Positions 34,388 to 43,969 of a stretch of DNA of 64,000 nt are shown piece by piece. The notes beneath the pieces are model-generated. The model was given only the letters and a program-made list of their open reading frames with translations, was not told where the DNA came from and did not search any database. The translations under genes were made by a program, and so were the position numbers. Source of the DNA: Marinicella pacifica (lineage in GTDB: Bacteria > Pseudomonadota > Gammaproteobacteria > Xanthomonadales > Marinicellaceae); the NCBI RefSeq assembly GCF_014636635.1, contig NZ_BMEO01000003.1:124001-188000 (forward strand), read 5' to 3'. The first letter of the stretch is position 1; every line of letters starts with the position of its first letter.

Positions 34388-35659
34388 ATGCAGTTTCGAA
34401 TCATTGTGCAATTTGCCGAATTGGCTCTCAAGGGCAAAAATCGGCACCGTTTTATCAGACGACTGCGTAAAAACATCAAAGATAAACTCAAAATACTGGG
34501 TTATGAATGGCCGGTGAAAGCCATTCATGACCGGATTTATGTACAGGTGCCGGGTGCTGAGGGTGAGGCTGAATCAATTGACGAAAAAACAGCCAGGGCA
34601 GTGGTCCATGAATTAGGGCGTTTGCCGGGTATTGCCTGGTTGAGCTTTGTTTATTGGCTGAGTGAACAGCGCTTTGGTTTTTTGGGCGAAAAACCTGATT
34701 TATTGGTGATACATGAATTGATTGAACGGCTGGCACAAGAACAATACCGTCCGGAGTCCAGCTTCGCAGTACGGGTGAAGCGCCGGGATAAACGTTTTGC
34801 GCTTAAATCCCAGGATTTTGAACAACAAATCGCGACCACCATTTTAAAAAGCAGCGACTGGCAACAAGTCAATCTGTCCCGTCCGGATCAGACCTTTTAC
34901 GTGGACATTGCTTCGGATGGGGTGTCGGTGCACAGCGAAAAAATCATGGGGGTGGGTGGTTTGCCGGTGGGTTCCACCGGTCAGGTGTTGACCTTATTAT
35001 CAGGCGGTTTTGATTCGCCGGTGGCCGCCTGGTTGATGGCCAAACGCGGCTGTCAAACCGATTTTATTCACTTCACCGCCAGTCATCGGCCGCCTGAGGC
35101 CATCGAGGCGGATAAAATTGTCCGAACCGCAAAAATTGTCAGTGAAAGCAGTGGCTTTGTGCGTTTATATATCGTGCCATACACCTATTTTGATATGGCC
35201 TTAATGGAACTGGATTTAGAATATGATTTAATTCTTTTCCGGCGTTTTATGGCGCGGGTGGCGACCCGTTTGATGCCGGATGTGGAAGCGCAGGCGCTGG
35301 TCACCGGTGATAATTTGGGTCAGGTGGCGTCGCAAACCCTCGAAAACATGGAATCCATGAACAAAAGCACCGAAGCCATGATTTTAAGACCGCTGTTGGC
35401 CTACAATAAACACGATATTATTGATTTGTCCACCCAACTGGGTTTGTTTGAGGTTTGTCGAGAACCGCATAAGGACTGTTGTGCTTTAATTTCAAAGAAT
35501 CCCCGCACCAAATCACGTGCTGATGTGCTGGAGAAAATGGAACAGATATATTTAAGTGATTATGAATCCTTAATTGATGATACCCTGAATGATGCTCAGG
35601 TATTGACCTTTTATTTTGGACGATGGGTGAATCAACAACAAGTGGGCACAGAGGAATGA
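34388..35659 (+). CDS. thiI: tRNA 4-thiouridine synthase ThiI, without rhodanese domain
   Basis: Adenylates and thiolates U8 of tRNA. N-terminal ferredoxin-like and THUMP domains (1-170), PP-loop SGGFDS (205-210) and TGDNLGQVASQTLENM are clear. It has 423 residues, against 482 in E. coli, and ends about where the rhodanese domain (with Cys456) would begin. Cys357, Cys364 and Cys365 (CREPHKDCC) remain; one of the CC pair probably matches E. coli Cys344. Sulfur must therefore be delivered another way, and a role in thiamin thiazole synthesis is unlikely. ATGA overlap with the next gene. Confidence 0.93.
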   Translation: MQFRIIVQFAELALKGKNRHRFIRRLRKNIKDKLKILGYEWPVKAIHDRIYVQVPGAEGEAESIDEKTARAVVHELGRLPGIAWLSFVYWLSEQRFGFLGEKPDLLVIHELIERLAQEQYRPESSFAVRVKRRDKRFALKSQDFEQQIATTILKSSDWQQVNLSRPDQTFYVDIASDGVSVHSEKIMGVGGLPVGSTGQVLTLLSGGFDSPVAAWLMAKRGCQTDFIHFTASHRPPEAIEADKIVRTAKIVSESSGFVRLYIVPYTYFDMALMELDLEYDLILFRRFMARVATRLMPDVEAQALVTGDNLGQVASQTLENMESMNKSTEAMILRPLLAYNKHDIIDLSTQLGLFEVCREPHKDCCALISKNPRTKSRADVLEKMEQIYLSDYESLIDDTLNDAQVLTFYFGRWVNQQQVGTEE

Positions 35660-36588
35660 AACTTTGGATAACACTGCTTACTTTATTAGTAACGACCGGA
35701 TTAATTGCGCAACCTTTTAAACCTGTCGAGCCGGTGCAATTAAGCGATTATCAGGTTTATCCCATTAATGGTCTTGATCAGATCGAACCCTCCGGTTTAA
35801 CTTTAAAGAACGACACACTTTATACCGTGGGTGATAAACACCGCGCCATTTTTCGCTTGGATATCCAAGATGATGAGGCCTGGTTATACAAGGAAATGAC
35901 ATTGGCCAGTGAGCGTGATTTGGGTGTATCAGTGTTGGATTTAGAAGGCATTACCACGGTCAATGGTGATTTTGTGCTGGTTTCAGAAGCCCATCATCGA
36001 CTGATTCATGTGGACAATCTTGGTCAGCTCCGTTGGCTGCCGGCGCAGGGCAACGATTTATATCGGTCTGCTTTTGCTGCAGGCTTACTGCAATTACACA
36101 ATGCCGGTCTCGAGGGCGTAACCTATTTAGGCGAGCAGCGATTTCTGGTGGCGGCGGAACGCCAACCGCGTGGTTTAATCACACTCCAGTTTTCTGAAGA
36201 CCTGACTGAGATTGTGTCACAGCATAACCTAATCATGCTGAACAGTCGTCAGTATTTGCATGGACGACACCCCGATATGACCGGTTTATATGTACACCGG
36301 AAACAAGTGTATGCCCTGCAGCGTAATGCCTATGTGATTCATGAACTCATCGCCGTGGGAAACCGGCAATACCAAGAGGGCCGGGCCTGGTCTTATGAGG
36401 ATATTGTACGTGATCCAAAATACGCCTACAGCGATATGCAATATGGCCATGCCGAAGGGCTCGCGGTGGATGATGAATTCTTTTATCTGGTTCTGGACAA
36501 CAACAGAATACCAAACGCCAAAAACCCCAACGATAAACGGCCTTTACTGATTGTTGCCAAACGACCAGTCCTGCACGGTGGTGATTAA
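35656..36588 (+). CDS. Secreted phytase-like (SdiA-regulated/esterase-like) beta-propeller protein
   Basis: 310 residues with a Sec signal peptide (MKLWITLLTLLVTTGLIAQ). Repeated propeller-type stretches IEPSGLTLKNDTLYTVGD, LDLEGITTVNGDFVLVSE, LEGVTYLGEQRFLVAAE and AEGLAVDDEFFYLVLDNN match the esterase-like activity of phytase family. The conserved acidic residues may bind calcium. Periplasmic location is likely; the substrate is unknown. The start overlaps the thiI stop by ATGA. Its last 45 bases overlap the convergent M28 gene. Confidence 0.78.
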   Translation: MKLWITLLTLLVTTGLIAQPFKPVEPVQLSDYQVYPINGLDQIEPSGLTLKNDTLYTVGDKHRAIFRLDIQDDEAWLYKEMTLASERDLGVSVLDLEGITTVNGDFVLVSEAHHRLIHVDNLGQLRWLPAQGNDLYRSAFAAGLLQLHNAGLEGVTYLGEQRFLVAAERQPRGLITLQFSEDLTEIVSQHNLIMLNSRQYLHGRHPDMTGLYVHRKQVYALQRNAYVIHELIAVGNRQYQEGRAWSYEDIVRDPKYAYSDMQYGHAEGLAVDDEFFYLVLDNNRIPNAKNPNDKRPLLIVAKRPVLHGGD

Positions 36589-38838
36589 ATCGGTTTTGAT
36601 AAAAGGTTTGGCCATCTGATTTTCCGGTCGTTCAGACAAATTAAATTCAGCCAACAAACCATCCCGGTGGCTTTGTATTTGCCAGTCAAAAACGGTGTCA
36701 TCAGACACTTCAAATTGTAAGGTGAAGGTGGGGTTGTCAGTGATGTGGTATTCGATCAGTTTATAGCCCGGTGCAAGTTGTATCGGTGTTTTAAAGCGGT
36801 GAATACGTCCGCCCACAGCCAAACTGTGGATGGTCATTGCTTGTTGGGTGTAAATAGACACGATGTCCGTTCCCGGTGTGGCTTTGACGGTGACATTAAT
36901 TCGTTGATAATTCATTTGATTCAAGGGTTTATGGGCCTCAATGGTGGCCGGATATGTGGCGTTTAAGTCACTTTTTACCAGAGTCGTCAGCGGTTTTTTA
37001 TAGGTTTTTTGAAAATCTTGTGTGGCTTCTTCAGATAATGGATTGTCAAATAAATCGCTGAGCCAGTCGCCGCGGCGGTTATCGGCGTGAAACAGATAGG
37101 CGTGCGTTTGATCCACATCTTTTAAGTAGTTAATGGATGTCGGTAACGGTCGGTAAGGTGTAAATTGGCGGTATTCAAACACAATCGAAGCGCAGTAAAT
37201 GACCGGGATGATCAATAACCAGGCGGTTTTGTCCTTCCCTTGAATGCCTTCAATCCATGCATTCAGAGGGGCCATCATTAATACCAGAATCAGCATCGCC
37301 GCCGGTGTCATCCAAATGCCCAGCGCCACCGGTAAATTGATCAGTAAAGCCCCCAGCGGCAACAGTGCCAAGAGCAGCATAAACGGTGCCAGTTGTTGTG
37401 CCCATGCGGGTTTATACAGGTTTAAAAAAGCCACCGGTAGCGCCGCCGCTGCGGGAATGATTAAAAATCCCGCGCCAGGCAGTGACAGGCTTAAAAAACT
37501 GACAGCAATCAACCAAATGCCCAGACTGAAGAGTGCATCACCGGCATGATTGAGCGGCAAACGACGGCGATAAATTAGAACAACAATTGCCAGGCTGAGA
37601 AAAAGTTGTGCATTGATGAGCGCATGACCGCCATACGGAAAGCCCTGTAAAATATCTTTCCAGCCGGGAATCAAGGTGTACACCGCAGCCAGTAAAATGT
37701 AATTGGCGATAAACACAAAAAAGGTGGTCATAACCAATGGTTTTAGTCCCTCGATCAGCGCTTTAAAGCCGTGGTTTTTATGGCTGATTGTGAGCGCCAG
37801 CAACACCAGCCAGCTCAGCCACAGCACCGCAAAAATAATGAGTGAAGTGCTGCGAGAATAACTCAATATACCCAGAGTCGGCACGCTGAAATAAACAGGT
37901 GATGCGTCAGATTGTAAATGTTTTAAATCAGTCTCAGCCAGATAATTCAGCAGTGATTTGCTCTGGATTAAATGGTGGGCCACAGAATTAAGTGACAGGT
38001 GCGCCAGATCATCGGTGGGGCTGTGGTAATTAAAATGGTCATCAATAAACGCCAGATTAAATGCATTTATACCGTGTTCTTTAAATGGTGTGACATCAGT
38101 GTCATTAGGCATTTTGGCGTAAATTTCCGCATCCAGTGAACTGCTGACCGGCATCGGCACACCGGCTTTTTGATAAGCCTCAATCAAGCCCCGGGTACCG
38201 GTGTCGGTTTCCGGTAATAAAATGGCCGGACCGCTGCTGCCGCGGGCTTCTAAATTAATGATGACGCCTATATTGTGGTGGCGTAATTGGTCTTCAATAA
38301 AGGCTTTGGCCCCCAATAAGCCGAGTTCTTCACCGTCGGTGATGAGCAGCAATAGTTTGTTCTTGGGTGTGGGGTTTTGTTGAATGAAGGTTTTAAAAAT
38401 TTCCAGCGCCACCGCCACACCGGCGGCGTCATCGGCCGCTCCACTGGCTGAAAAGCGTGCGGCATCGTAGTGGGCCATCAACATAACGGCCGGCGCATCT
38501 TCAGTCTGCCCCGGATATTGGATGATGTAATTAGTTAAAGCAGCGGCTTTTCGGTTGTGTTGATTATAGTAATGGCTCCGGTGTTGATTGATTTTGATCT
38601 TGGGGTTATTTAACTGTTGCACGTGGCGTTCAAGGTATCGACCAACCACTTGATGGGTGGCTTGACCCACGGCATGGGGGTGTTCGGTGATTTTGTGGAT
38701 ATGCTTGAGTACGGATTCCATAAAAACACCGTCATAAATCAGATGAGACGGTGTTTTTGAGGGGTAACTGAGCTCATAGCCGCCTCGAATCACCAGTAAA
38801 ATTAATACCATGAACAGGGTGTTTTTGAGCAGATGCAT
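36544..38838 (-). CDS. M28 family metallopeptidase with multi-pass membrane region
   Basis: 764 residues. An N-terminal membrane anchor is followed by a zinc aminopeptidase-like M28 domain (about 50-320): MAHYDAARFSASGAADDAAG, ITDGEELGLLGAKAFIED and NFNYHSPTDD-type His ligand segment (HFNYHSPTDDLAHL). About eight to nine membrane segments follow (about 335-570), then a C-terminal soluble domain (about 590-764). This layout resembles bacterial relatives of ER metallopeptidase 1/Fxna-type proteins. The ATG at 38838 gives MHLLKNTLFMVLILLV. murA lies just upstream. Confidence 0.87.
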   Translation of the reverse strand: MHLLKNTLFMVLILLVIRGGYELSYPSKTPSHLIYDGVFMESVLKHIHKITEHPHAVGQATHQVVGRYLERHVQQLNNPKIKINQHRSHYYNQHNRKAAALTNYIIQYPGQTEDAPAVMLMAHYDAARFSASGAADDAAGVAVALEIFKTFIQQNPTPKNKLLLLITDGEELGLLGAKAFIEDQLRHHNIGVIINLEARGSSGPAILLPETDTGTRGLIEAYQKAGVPMPVSSSLDAEIYAKMPNDTDVTPFKEHGINAFNLAFIDDHFNYHSPTDDLAHLSLNSVAHHLIQSKSLLNYLAETDLKHLQSDASPVYFSVPTLGILSYSRSTSLIIFAVLWLSWLVLLALTISHKNHGFKALIEGLKPLVMTTFFVFIANYILLAAVYTLIPGWKDILQGFPYGGHALINAQLFLSLAIVVLIYRRRLPLNHAGDALFSLGIWLIAVSFLSLSLPGAGFLIIPAAAALPVAFLNLYKPAWAQQLAPFMLLLALLPLGALLINLPVALGIWMTPAAMLILVLMMAPLNAWIEGIQGKDKTAWLLIIPVIYCASIVFEYRQFTPYRPLPTSINYLKDVDQTHAYLFHADNRRGDWLSDLFDNPLSEEATQDFQKTYKKPLTTLVKSDLNATYPATIEAHKPLNQMNYQRINVTVKATPGTDIVSIYTQQAMTIHSLAVGGRIHRFKTPIQLAPGYKLIEYHITDNPTFTLQFEVSDDTVFDWQIQSHRDGLLAEFNLSERPENQMAKPFIKTDLITTVQDWSFGNNQ

Positions 38839-38851
38839 GGTTTTTCTCAGG

Positions 38852-40108
38852 CTATTGTCGAATAATGCGGGCCCCGAGCTGATTGAGTTTCTCTTCAATC
38901 GCCTCATAGCCCCGATCGATGTAATGAATATCATGCACTTCGGTTTGACCCTGTGCGGCCAGACCGGCAATAACCAGTGATGCCGAGGCGCGCAAATCGG
39001 TGGCTGTGACCGGTGCCCCGCTGAGCTTTTCTACCCCGGTGATAATCGCCTGATTGCCTTCAACGGCGATATTGGCACCCATACGATTGAGTTCATCCAC
39101 ATGCATAAAACGGTTTTCAAACAAGGTTTCGGTGATCACACTGGTGCCGTCGGCAATGGCATTTAAAGCACAGAACTGGGCTTGCATATCGGTGGGGAAA
39201 GCTGGATGCGGCGCGGTGCGAATGTCCACCGGCTGCGGCCTTTTTTCATGCATATCAAGATAAATTTGGTCTTCGGTGGTGCGGATCTCGGCGCCGGCTT
39301 CGGTGAGCTTTAACAGCACCGCGTCTAAATCATCCGGTTGTGTGTGGGTGATGGTGATGTTACCGCCGGTCATGGCAGCGGCCACCAGAAAGCTGCCGAT
39401 TTCAATTCGGTCGGGTAATACATGGTGTGCCACGCCACGCAATTTATCAACGCCTTGAATCCTGATTTTTGAACTGCCAAGACCTTCAATGTGCGCCCCC
39501 ATAGCGATTAAGTAGCGGCCCAAATCAACCACTTCCGGCTCAATCGCCGCATTTTCAATCAAAGATTCACCGCGGGCCAGACACGCCGCCATCAAGATAT
39601 TTTCAGTGCCGGTGACCGTAACCTTATCCATAATAATGCGTGCGCCTTGTAACCTTTGACAATGGGCGTGTATATAACCGTCACTGACATCGATATCTGC
39701 CCCCATGGCTTTGAGGCCTTTGAGGTGTAAATCCACCGGTCGTGCACCGATTTGACAACCGCCGGGCAAGGACACTTTGGCCTGGCCGTAGCGGGCCAGC
39801 AAAGGTCCTAAAGCCAGAATACTGGCGCGCATGGTGCGTACAATGTCATAAGGTGCGGTGTGGTTATGTAAGTGATTGGTATTAATAAAAATGTCAGAAT
39901 GGGCGCCGACAGTTAATTCGGCCCCCATATGTGCCAGTAGTTCGTTCATGGTGGTGACATCGTGCAAATGGGGGACATTTTGGATGTGAGAGTTGCCTTC
40001 GGCCAGTAAAGTGGCGGTTAAAATGGGTAACACGGCATTTTTGGCTCCGGAGGCTTTAATCTGACCGGACAGTTTCCGGCCACCGTTGATGACGATTTTA
40101 TTGCTCAT
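38852..40108 (-). CDS. murA: UDP-N-acetylglucosamine 1-carboxyvinyltransferase MurA
   Basis: First committed step of peptidoglycan synthesis; target of fosfomycin. EPSP-synthase fold, 418 residues (E. coli 419). Active-site Cys118 lies in [14 protein letters not shown], so the fosfomycin-sensitive Cys is present. [13 protein letters not shown] and [14 protein letters not shown] are typical. It is coupled to ibaG by ATGA, the usual ibaG-murA pairing, but the mlaFEDCB genes that precede them in E. coli are not here. Confidence 0.97.
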   Translation of the reverse strand: MSNKIVINGGRKLSGQIKASGAKNAVLPILTATLLAEGNSHIQNVPHLHDVTTMNELLAHMGAELTVGAHSDIFINTNHLHNHTAPYDIVRTMRASILALGPLLARYGQAKVSLPGGCQIGARPVDLHLKGLKAMGADIDVSDGYIHAHCQRLQGARIIMDKVTVTGTENILMAACLARGESLIENAAIEPEVVDLGRYLIAMGAHIEGLGSSKIRIQGVDKLRGVAHHVLPDRIEIGSFLVAAAMTGGNITITHTQPDDLDAVLLKLTEAGAEIRTTEDQIYLDMHEKRPQPVDIRTAPHPAFPTDMQAQFCALNAIADGTSVITETLFENRFMHVDELNRMGANIAVEGNQAIITGVEKLSGAPVTATDLRASASLVIAGLAAQGQTEVHDIHYIDRGYEAIEEKLNQLGARIIRQ

Positions 40109-40353
40109 AAATGGGTTTGCTCATATTCATCAGGGGTCATGGCCTGAATACTCATGGCATGTATTTCTTGGCCCATGACCGAGCCTAGCGCCTGGTGGAT
40201 TTGGCGGTGCCTTTTCAGTTGATTTAATCCAATAAAAGCAGGGGATACGATGGTGGCGGCATAATGGCGCATGTCATCGCTGTGGACATGGATATAATCA
40301 CAGTCAATGTGGGCTTTTATCTTTTCTTCAATTATTTTTGGTTCCATCTTCAT
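40105..40353 (-). CDS. ibaG: BolA family protein IbaG/YrbA
   Basis: 82-residue BolA-like protein; family members bind Fe-S clusters with monothiol glutaredoxins. [22 protein letters not shown] and the helix [27 protein letters not shown] match IbaG, including the His/Cys-region. The ATG at 40353 is preferred; a TTG one codon before and an ATG at 40347 are alternatives. It stands at the head of ibaG-murA, diverging from yrbG. Confidence 0.9.
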   Translation of the reverse strand: MKMEPKIIEEKIKAHIDCDYIHVHSDDMRHYAATIVSPAFIGLNQLKRHRQIHQALGSVMGQEIHAMSIQAMTPDEYEQTHL

Positions 40354-40377
40354 CAATTGTTTGTTTCTACCCGGGGC

Positions 40378-40394
40378 ATTATCTTTTATAATGA
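40378..40394. promoter_or_regulatory. Candidate divergent promoter region between ibaG and yrbG
   Basis: CATTAT-CTTTT-ATAATG (40378-40394) is a perfect 6-bp inverted repeat. It contains TATAAT on the plus strand (40387-40392) and TATAAA/GATAAT on the minus strand, so -10 boxes for both genes may overlap. No convincing -35 was found. Confidence 0.38.
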
Positions 40395-40457
40395 CCGGTT
40401 TATAAAGACATCATGCGCATTTAGTTTCATTTCAGCGCCTTTTGAGAATCACATTAT

Positions 40458-41426
40458 ATGTTAATAGCTTCAGGTTATCTGGTAATCGGACTGATATTGC
40501 TTATTTTTGCGGCTGACAAGTTTATTCTGGGTGCGGCGGCTCTGGCCAAACATTTGGGTGTTTCCACCATGTTGGTGGGTCTGATTGTGGTCGGTTTCGG
40601 CACCTCAGCCCCGGAAATGGTGGTGTCAGCCATTGCCTCCTTCAAAGGCAATTCCGGTCTGGCCATGGGCAACGCGATTGGCTCAAACATCACCAACATC
40701 GCACTGGTGCTGGGTGTCGGCTTGTTGATTACACCGATGCAGGTCAAATCCAAAATCATTAAACGTGAAATGCCGATTTTATTGATGGTGTGTTTACTGG
40801 CGTTGTTTTTATTACTTGATTTATCCCTGACTTTAATGGATGGGGTTATCTTATTGATTTCAATGCTTGGTGTAACGTTGTTACTGGGTTTTCTGGGTGT
40901 CAACGAAAGCAAGGACAGTTACAGTGAAGAGATCGAAAGTGAGTACGACCTTAACATTAAAATGTCTCATGCCATCTTATTTTTGCTGATGGGTGTTGTG
41001 GTATTGCCGCTGGCGTCCCAGTTGATGGTGATTGGTGCCACCGACATTGCCCAGTATTTTGGGGTGTCGGATTTGGTGATCGGTTTAACCATTGTCGCCC
41101 TGGGTACTTCTCTGCCAGAATTGGCAGCGATTGTGGCCAGTGCCGCTAAAAAAGAACATGATTTGGCCATCGGTAATATTGTAGGCTCTAATATATTCAA
41201 TTTATTGGGCGTTATCGGCATATCCGGGGTAATCAACGATTACCATTTCTCACGCAGGTTTTTGATGTTTGATTACCTGTATATGGTGATTCTAACGGTC
41301 TTTTTGTTTATAGTTTCCATTTATTTTGTGCTCAAAGACCGATTTGTGTCGCGTCTTATTGGCTTGGTTTTAGTGTTATTATATAGTGCCTATATGATTT
41401 GGTTATTTGTCAGTAAAGCCACATGA
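40458..41426 (+). CDS. yrbG: Calcium/sodium antiporter YrbG (CaCA family)
   Basis: 322-residue inner-membrane exchanger with ten membrane segments and the internal duplication of the family: alpha-1 VVGFGTSAPEMVVSAIAS...GNAIGSNITN and alpha-2 VALGTSLPELAAIVAS...GNIVGSNIFN. The repeated GTSxPE and GSNxxN motifs are the ion-binding sites. In E. coli it also begins the yrbG-kdsD-kdsC-lptCAB run. It overlaps kdsD by ATGA. Confidence 0.93.
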   Translation: MLIASGYLVIGLILLIFAADKFILGAAALAKHLGVSTMLVGLIVVGFGTSAPEMVVSAIASFKGNSGLAMGNAIGSNITNIALVLGVGLLITPMQVKSKIIKREMPILLMVCLLALFLLLDLSLTLMDGVILLISMLGVTLLLGFLGVNESKDSYSEEIESEYDLNIKMSHAILFLLMGVVVLPLASQLMVIGATDIAQYFGVSDLVIGLTIVALGTSLPELAAIVASAAKKEHDLAIGNIVGSNIFNLLGVIGISGVINDYHFSRRFLMFDYLYMVILTVFLFIVSIYFVLKDRFVSRLIGLVLVLLYSAYMIWLFVSKAT

Positions 41427-42406
41427 GCAGAACGGTGAATGCAGAACAGGCCATCGCCCAGGCACGCCGGGTGTTTGCCATTGAAAATCAGGCCATCGTT
41501 GATTTGCAACAACGCATTGGCGAAGATTTTGTGGCGGCTGTCGAAATGATTTTAAACGGCTCCGGCCATGTGGTGGTCATCGGCATGGGTAAATCCGGTC
41601 ACATAGCCGATAAAGTCTCGGCCACTTTAGCCTCCACCGGCACACCGGCTTTTTTTGTTCATCCGGGTGAGGCCAGTCATGGCGATTTGGGTATGATTAC
41701 CAGTAATGACATCGTACTGGCGATGTCTAATTCCGGTGAAACCGAAGAAGTGCTGGCGATTTTACCGGTGTTAAAGCGCATGGGGATTGCGCTGATTTCC
41801 ATGACCGGCAAACCGAATTCGACGCTGGCCAAAAATTCTGATATTCATATTGATGTGTCGGTGAATGAAGAAGCCTGTCCCTTGGGGCTGGCACCCACAG
41901 CCAGTACCACCGCCACTTTGGTGATGGGCGATGCGCTGGCGATTACCTTATTGGAGTCAAGGGGTTTTACCAAAGAAGATTTTGCCCGGTCGCATCCGGC
42001 CGGTTCTCTCGGTAAACGCCTGCTATTGGGGATCAGTGATGTGATGCGCAGCGGTGATGATATTCCAAAAGTCTATGCGCACACAAAGTTCAGTGAAGCA
42101 TTGCTGGTCATGACTGAAAAAGCACTGGGTATGGTGGCTGTGGTTGATAAAGACAATCGGGTGGCGGGGGTTTTTACAGATGGTGATTTACGCCGTTCTT
42201 TACCCACTATTGAGCATTTTAAAGACCATGTGGTGGGTGAATTTATGACCCGTAATCCGGTCACCATCCGGGCAGATAAGATGGCGGTTGAGGCGGCACA
42301 ATTAATGGAAACCCATAAAATTCATTCACTGCTGGTGGTTGATAAGGATGCTCGGCTCACAGGTGCTTTGAATATTCATGATTTATTACGGGCCGGGGTG
42401 GTTTGA
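41423..42406 (+). CDS. kdsD: Arabinose-5-phosphate isomerase KdsD
   Basis: Converts ribulose-5-phosphate to arabinose-5-phosphate for KDO, the inner-core sugar of LPS. A SIS domain (about 40-185, VVVIGMGKSGHIADKVSATL, MSNSGETEEVL, GLAPTASTTATL) is followed by two CBS domains (about 205-327). 327 residues (E. coli 328). Coupled to yrbG and kdsC. Confidence 0.95.
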   Translation: MSRTVNAEQAIAQARRVFAIENQAIVDLQQRIGEDFVAAVEMILNGSGHVVVIGMGKSGHIADKVSATLASTGTPAFFVHPGEASHGDLGMITSNDIVLAMSNSGETEEVLAILPVLKRMGIALISMTGKPNSTLAKNSDIHIDVSVNEEACPLGLAPTASTTATLVMGDALAITLLESRGFTKEDFARSHPAGSLGKRLLLGISDVMRSGDDIPKVYAHTKFSEALLVMTEKALGMVAVVDKDNRVAGVFTDGDLRRSLPTIEHFKDHVVGEFMTRNPVTIRADKMAVEAAQLMETHKIHSLLVVDKDARLTGALNIHDLLRAGVV

Positions 42407-42948
42407 TGGTTAATAAAGTTATAGACAATGTTCTGCAAAAAGCCAAAAACATTAAATTGGTGATTTTTGATGTGGACGGGGTGCTCACCGATGGCGGGTT
42501 GTATTTCACAGACGATGGTCGTGAAATGAAAAAATTCAATGTCAAAGACGGTCTGGGCATTTCTTTACTTATCAAGTATGGTATTGAAGTGGCGGTCATC
42601 ACCGGGCGTAATTCGGTGATTGTGGCTGATCGGATGCGATCTTTGGGTGTGAATCACGTCTATCAGGGGCGCTTGAATAAACTTGAAACCTATGAAAACC
42701 TCAAAGCGGCTTTGCACATTGATGATCAGCAGGTGGCGTTTGTGGGTGATGATGTGATTGATATTCCGATTATGGATAAGTGTGGCTTACCGGTTGCGGT
42801 GGCCGATGCCCATGACGCGGTGATTGATAAAGCCTTTTGGGTTTTAGGCAAAAAAGGCGGAGACGGGGCCGCCCGTCAGGTCTGCGATGTGTTGCTCAGC
42901 AGTCAGCAGATAGCCGTTGATGGTTATGAATTCACCGGCCGCCAATAA
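42406..42948 (+). CDS. kdsC: 3-deoxy-D-manno-octulosonate 8-phosphate phosphatase KdsC
   Basis: HAD-family phosphatase releasing KDO from KDO-8-phosphate. FDVDGVLTDGGLYFTDDG (nucleophile and acid/base Asp), KDGLGISLL, VITGRNS and FVGDDVIDIPIM are all typical; 180 residues (E. coli 188). The ATG at 42406 shares a base with the kdsD stop (TGATG). lptC follows with no gap. Confidence 0.95.
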   Translation: MVNKVIDNVLQKAKNIKLVIFDVDGVLTDGGLYFTDDGREMKKFNVKDGLGISLLIKYGIEVAVITGRNSVIVADRMRSLGVNHVYQGRLNKLETYENLKAALHIDDQQVAFVGDDVIDIPIMDKCGLPVAVADAHDAVIDKAFWVLGKKGGDGAARQVCDVLLSSQQIAVDGYEFTGRQ

Positions 42949-43497
42949 ATGACGTTTAAAATTCGACAATTACTGATTATGCTTGTATTTGCCGTGTTGT
43001 CTGTGGCTGTTTATCAGGGTTTTTTTCGGCATTCTGCCGGTACTGATTATGAGCCATTTACCAAAGGCTATGCCTTAACCGAAGTGGTGATGCGTTCCAC
43101 TGATGATAGCGGTCAGGTGGTGACTGAAATTCGTTCGCCGAACATGACCCATTATTTAGACAACGAACAAACCCTGATTGAACAACCACACGTGCAGTTG
43201 TTTGCGGATGACAACAATTGGATTTTGCAATCCCCATCCGCTGTTTTTCGACGCAATCAACAATTCTTATACTTTCCCGATAAAGTGACAGTGGTTTCGC
43301 AACAAGCCCCTATAGTGGTGGTTGAATCATCACAACTCAGTGTGGATTTAAACACCAAAGAAGGTCGCACGCCGGCTGCAATTAACCTACAACAGCCCGG
43401 TGGCTGGATGCGTGGTGTGGGTGCACATATTATATTTAACAACAAACAAATTGAACTATTAAATGATGTCTATGCAGAATTTCAGCCCCGTCAATAA
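42949..43497 (+). CDS. lptC: LPS export system protein LptC
   Basis: Bitopic inner-membrane protein that passes LPS from LptBFG to LptA. One N-terminal membrane segment (about 8-25) and a beta-jellyroll periplasmic domain. 182 residues (E. coli 191). Sequence conservation is low, as usual in this family, but the kdsC-lptC-lptA-lptB order is decisive. The start directly follows the kdsC stop; its end overlaps lptA by 35 bases. Confidence 0.92.
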   Translation: MTFKIRQLLIMLVFAVLSVAVYQGFFRHSAGTDYEPFTKGYALTEVVMRSTDDSGQVVTEIRSPNMTHYLDNEQTLIEQPHVQLFADDNNWILQSPSAVFRRNQQFLYFPDKVTVVSQQAPIVVVESSQLSVDLNTKEGRTPAAINLQQPGGWMRGVGAHIIFNNKQIELLNDVYAEFQPRQ

Positions 43498-43969
43498 ATG
43501 TGTGGTCATGCTCATGGGTTTATCGCTGACTTTGAGTGTGTTTGCGTTAGAAAGTGATCGACAGCAGAAAATCACCTTGTCCGGTGACGGTTGCATCAGT
43601 AAGCTTAATCTCGGACAAACCGAATGTCCAAAAGGCATGTTGATTCGTCAGGGTAGTTTAAAAATTGAATCAGATTATGGATTAATAACCCACGAAGGCA
43701 AACTGATTGCCACCGTTAAAATGACCGGTTCTCCGGTGACCATGGAACAGCAGATGGATGATGGCAGCCGCATGGTTATCCGTGCCAATCAGATTGACTT
43801 TGATTACCAGTCCGAAATCGCTTTTCTCAAAGGGGATGTCCGTATTGAAAACAACATCGGCGTCAGCACCGGTGAGGCCATGGAATTCAATTTAAAAACG
43901 CAGGAAGTCAAAGCCGTGGGTGAAAATAACCAGCAATTTAGATTAGAAATCGATCCCAACAATGATTAA
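43463..43969 (+). CDS. lptA: LPS transport periplasmic protein LptA
   Basis: Periplasmic bridge protein for LPS. Signal peptide about residues 1-29 (cleavage after VFA), then an OstA-type beta-jellyroll with [45 protein letters not shown]. 168 residues (E. coli 185). The first ATG lies inside lptC; GTG at 43502 or ATG at 43508 are alternatives, and no clear SD decides. It overlaps lptB by eight bases. Confidence 0.92.
   Translation: MMSMQNFSPVNKCVVMLMGLSLTLSVFALESDRQQKITLSGDGCISKLNLGQTECPKGMLIRQGSLKIESDYGLITHEGKLIATVKMTGSPVTMEQQMDDGSRMVIRANQIDFDYQSEIAFLKGDVRIENNIGVSTGEAMEFNLKTQEVKAVGENNQQFRLEIDPNND

Noticed and set aside
40475-40912. 145-codon minus-strand frame
   Set aside because: Antisense to yrbG, whose CaCA motifs are intact.
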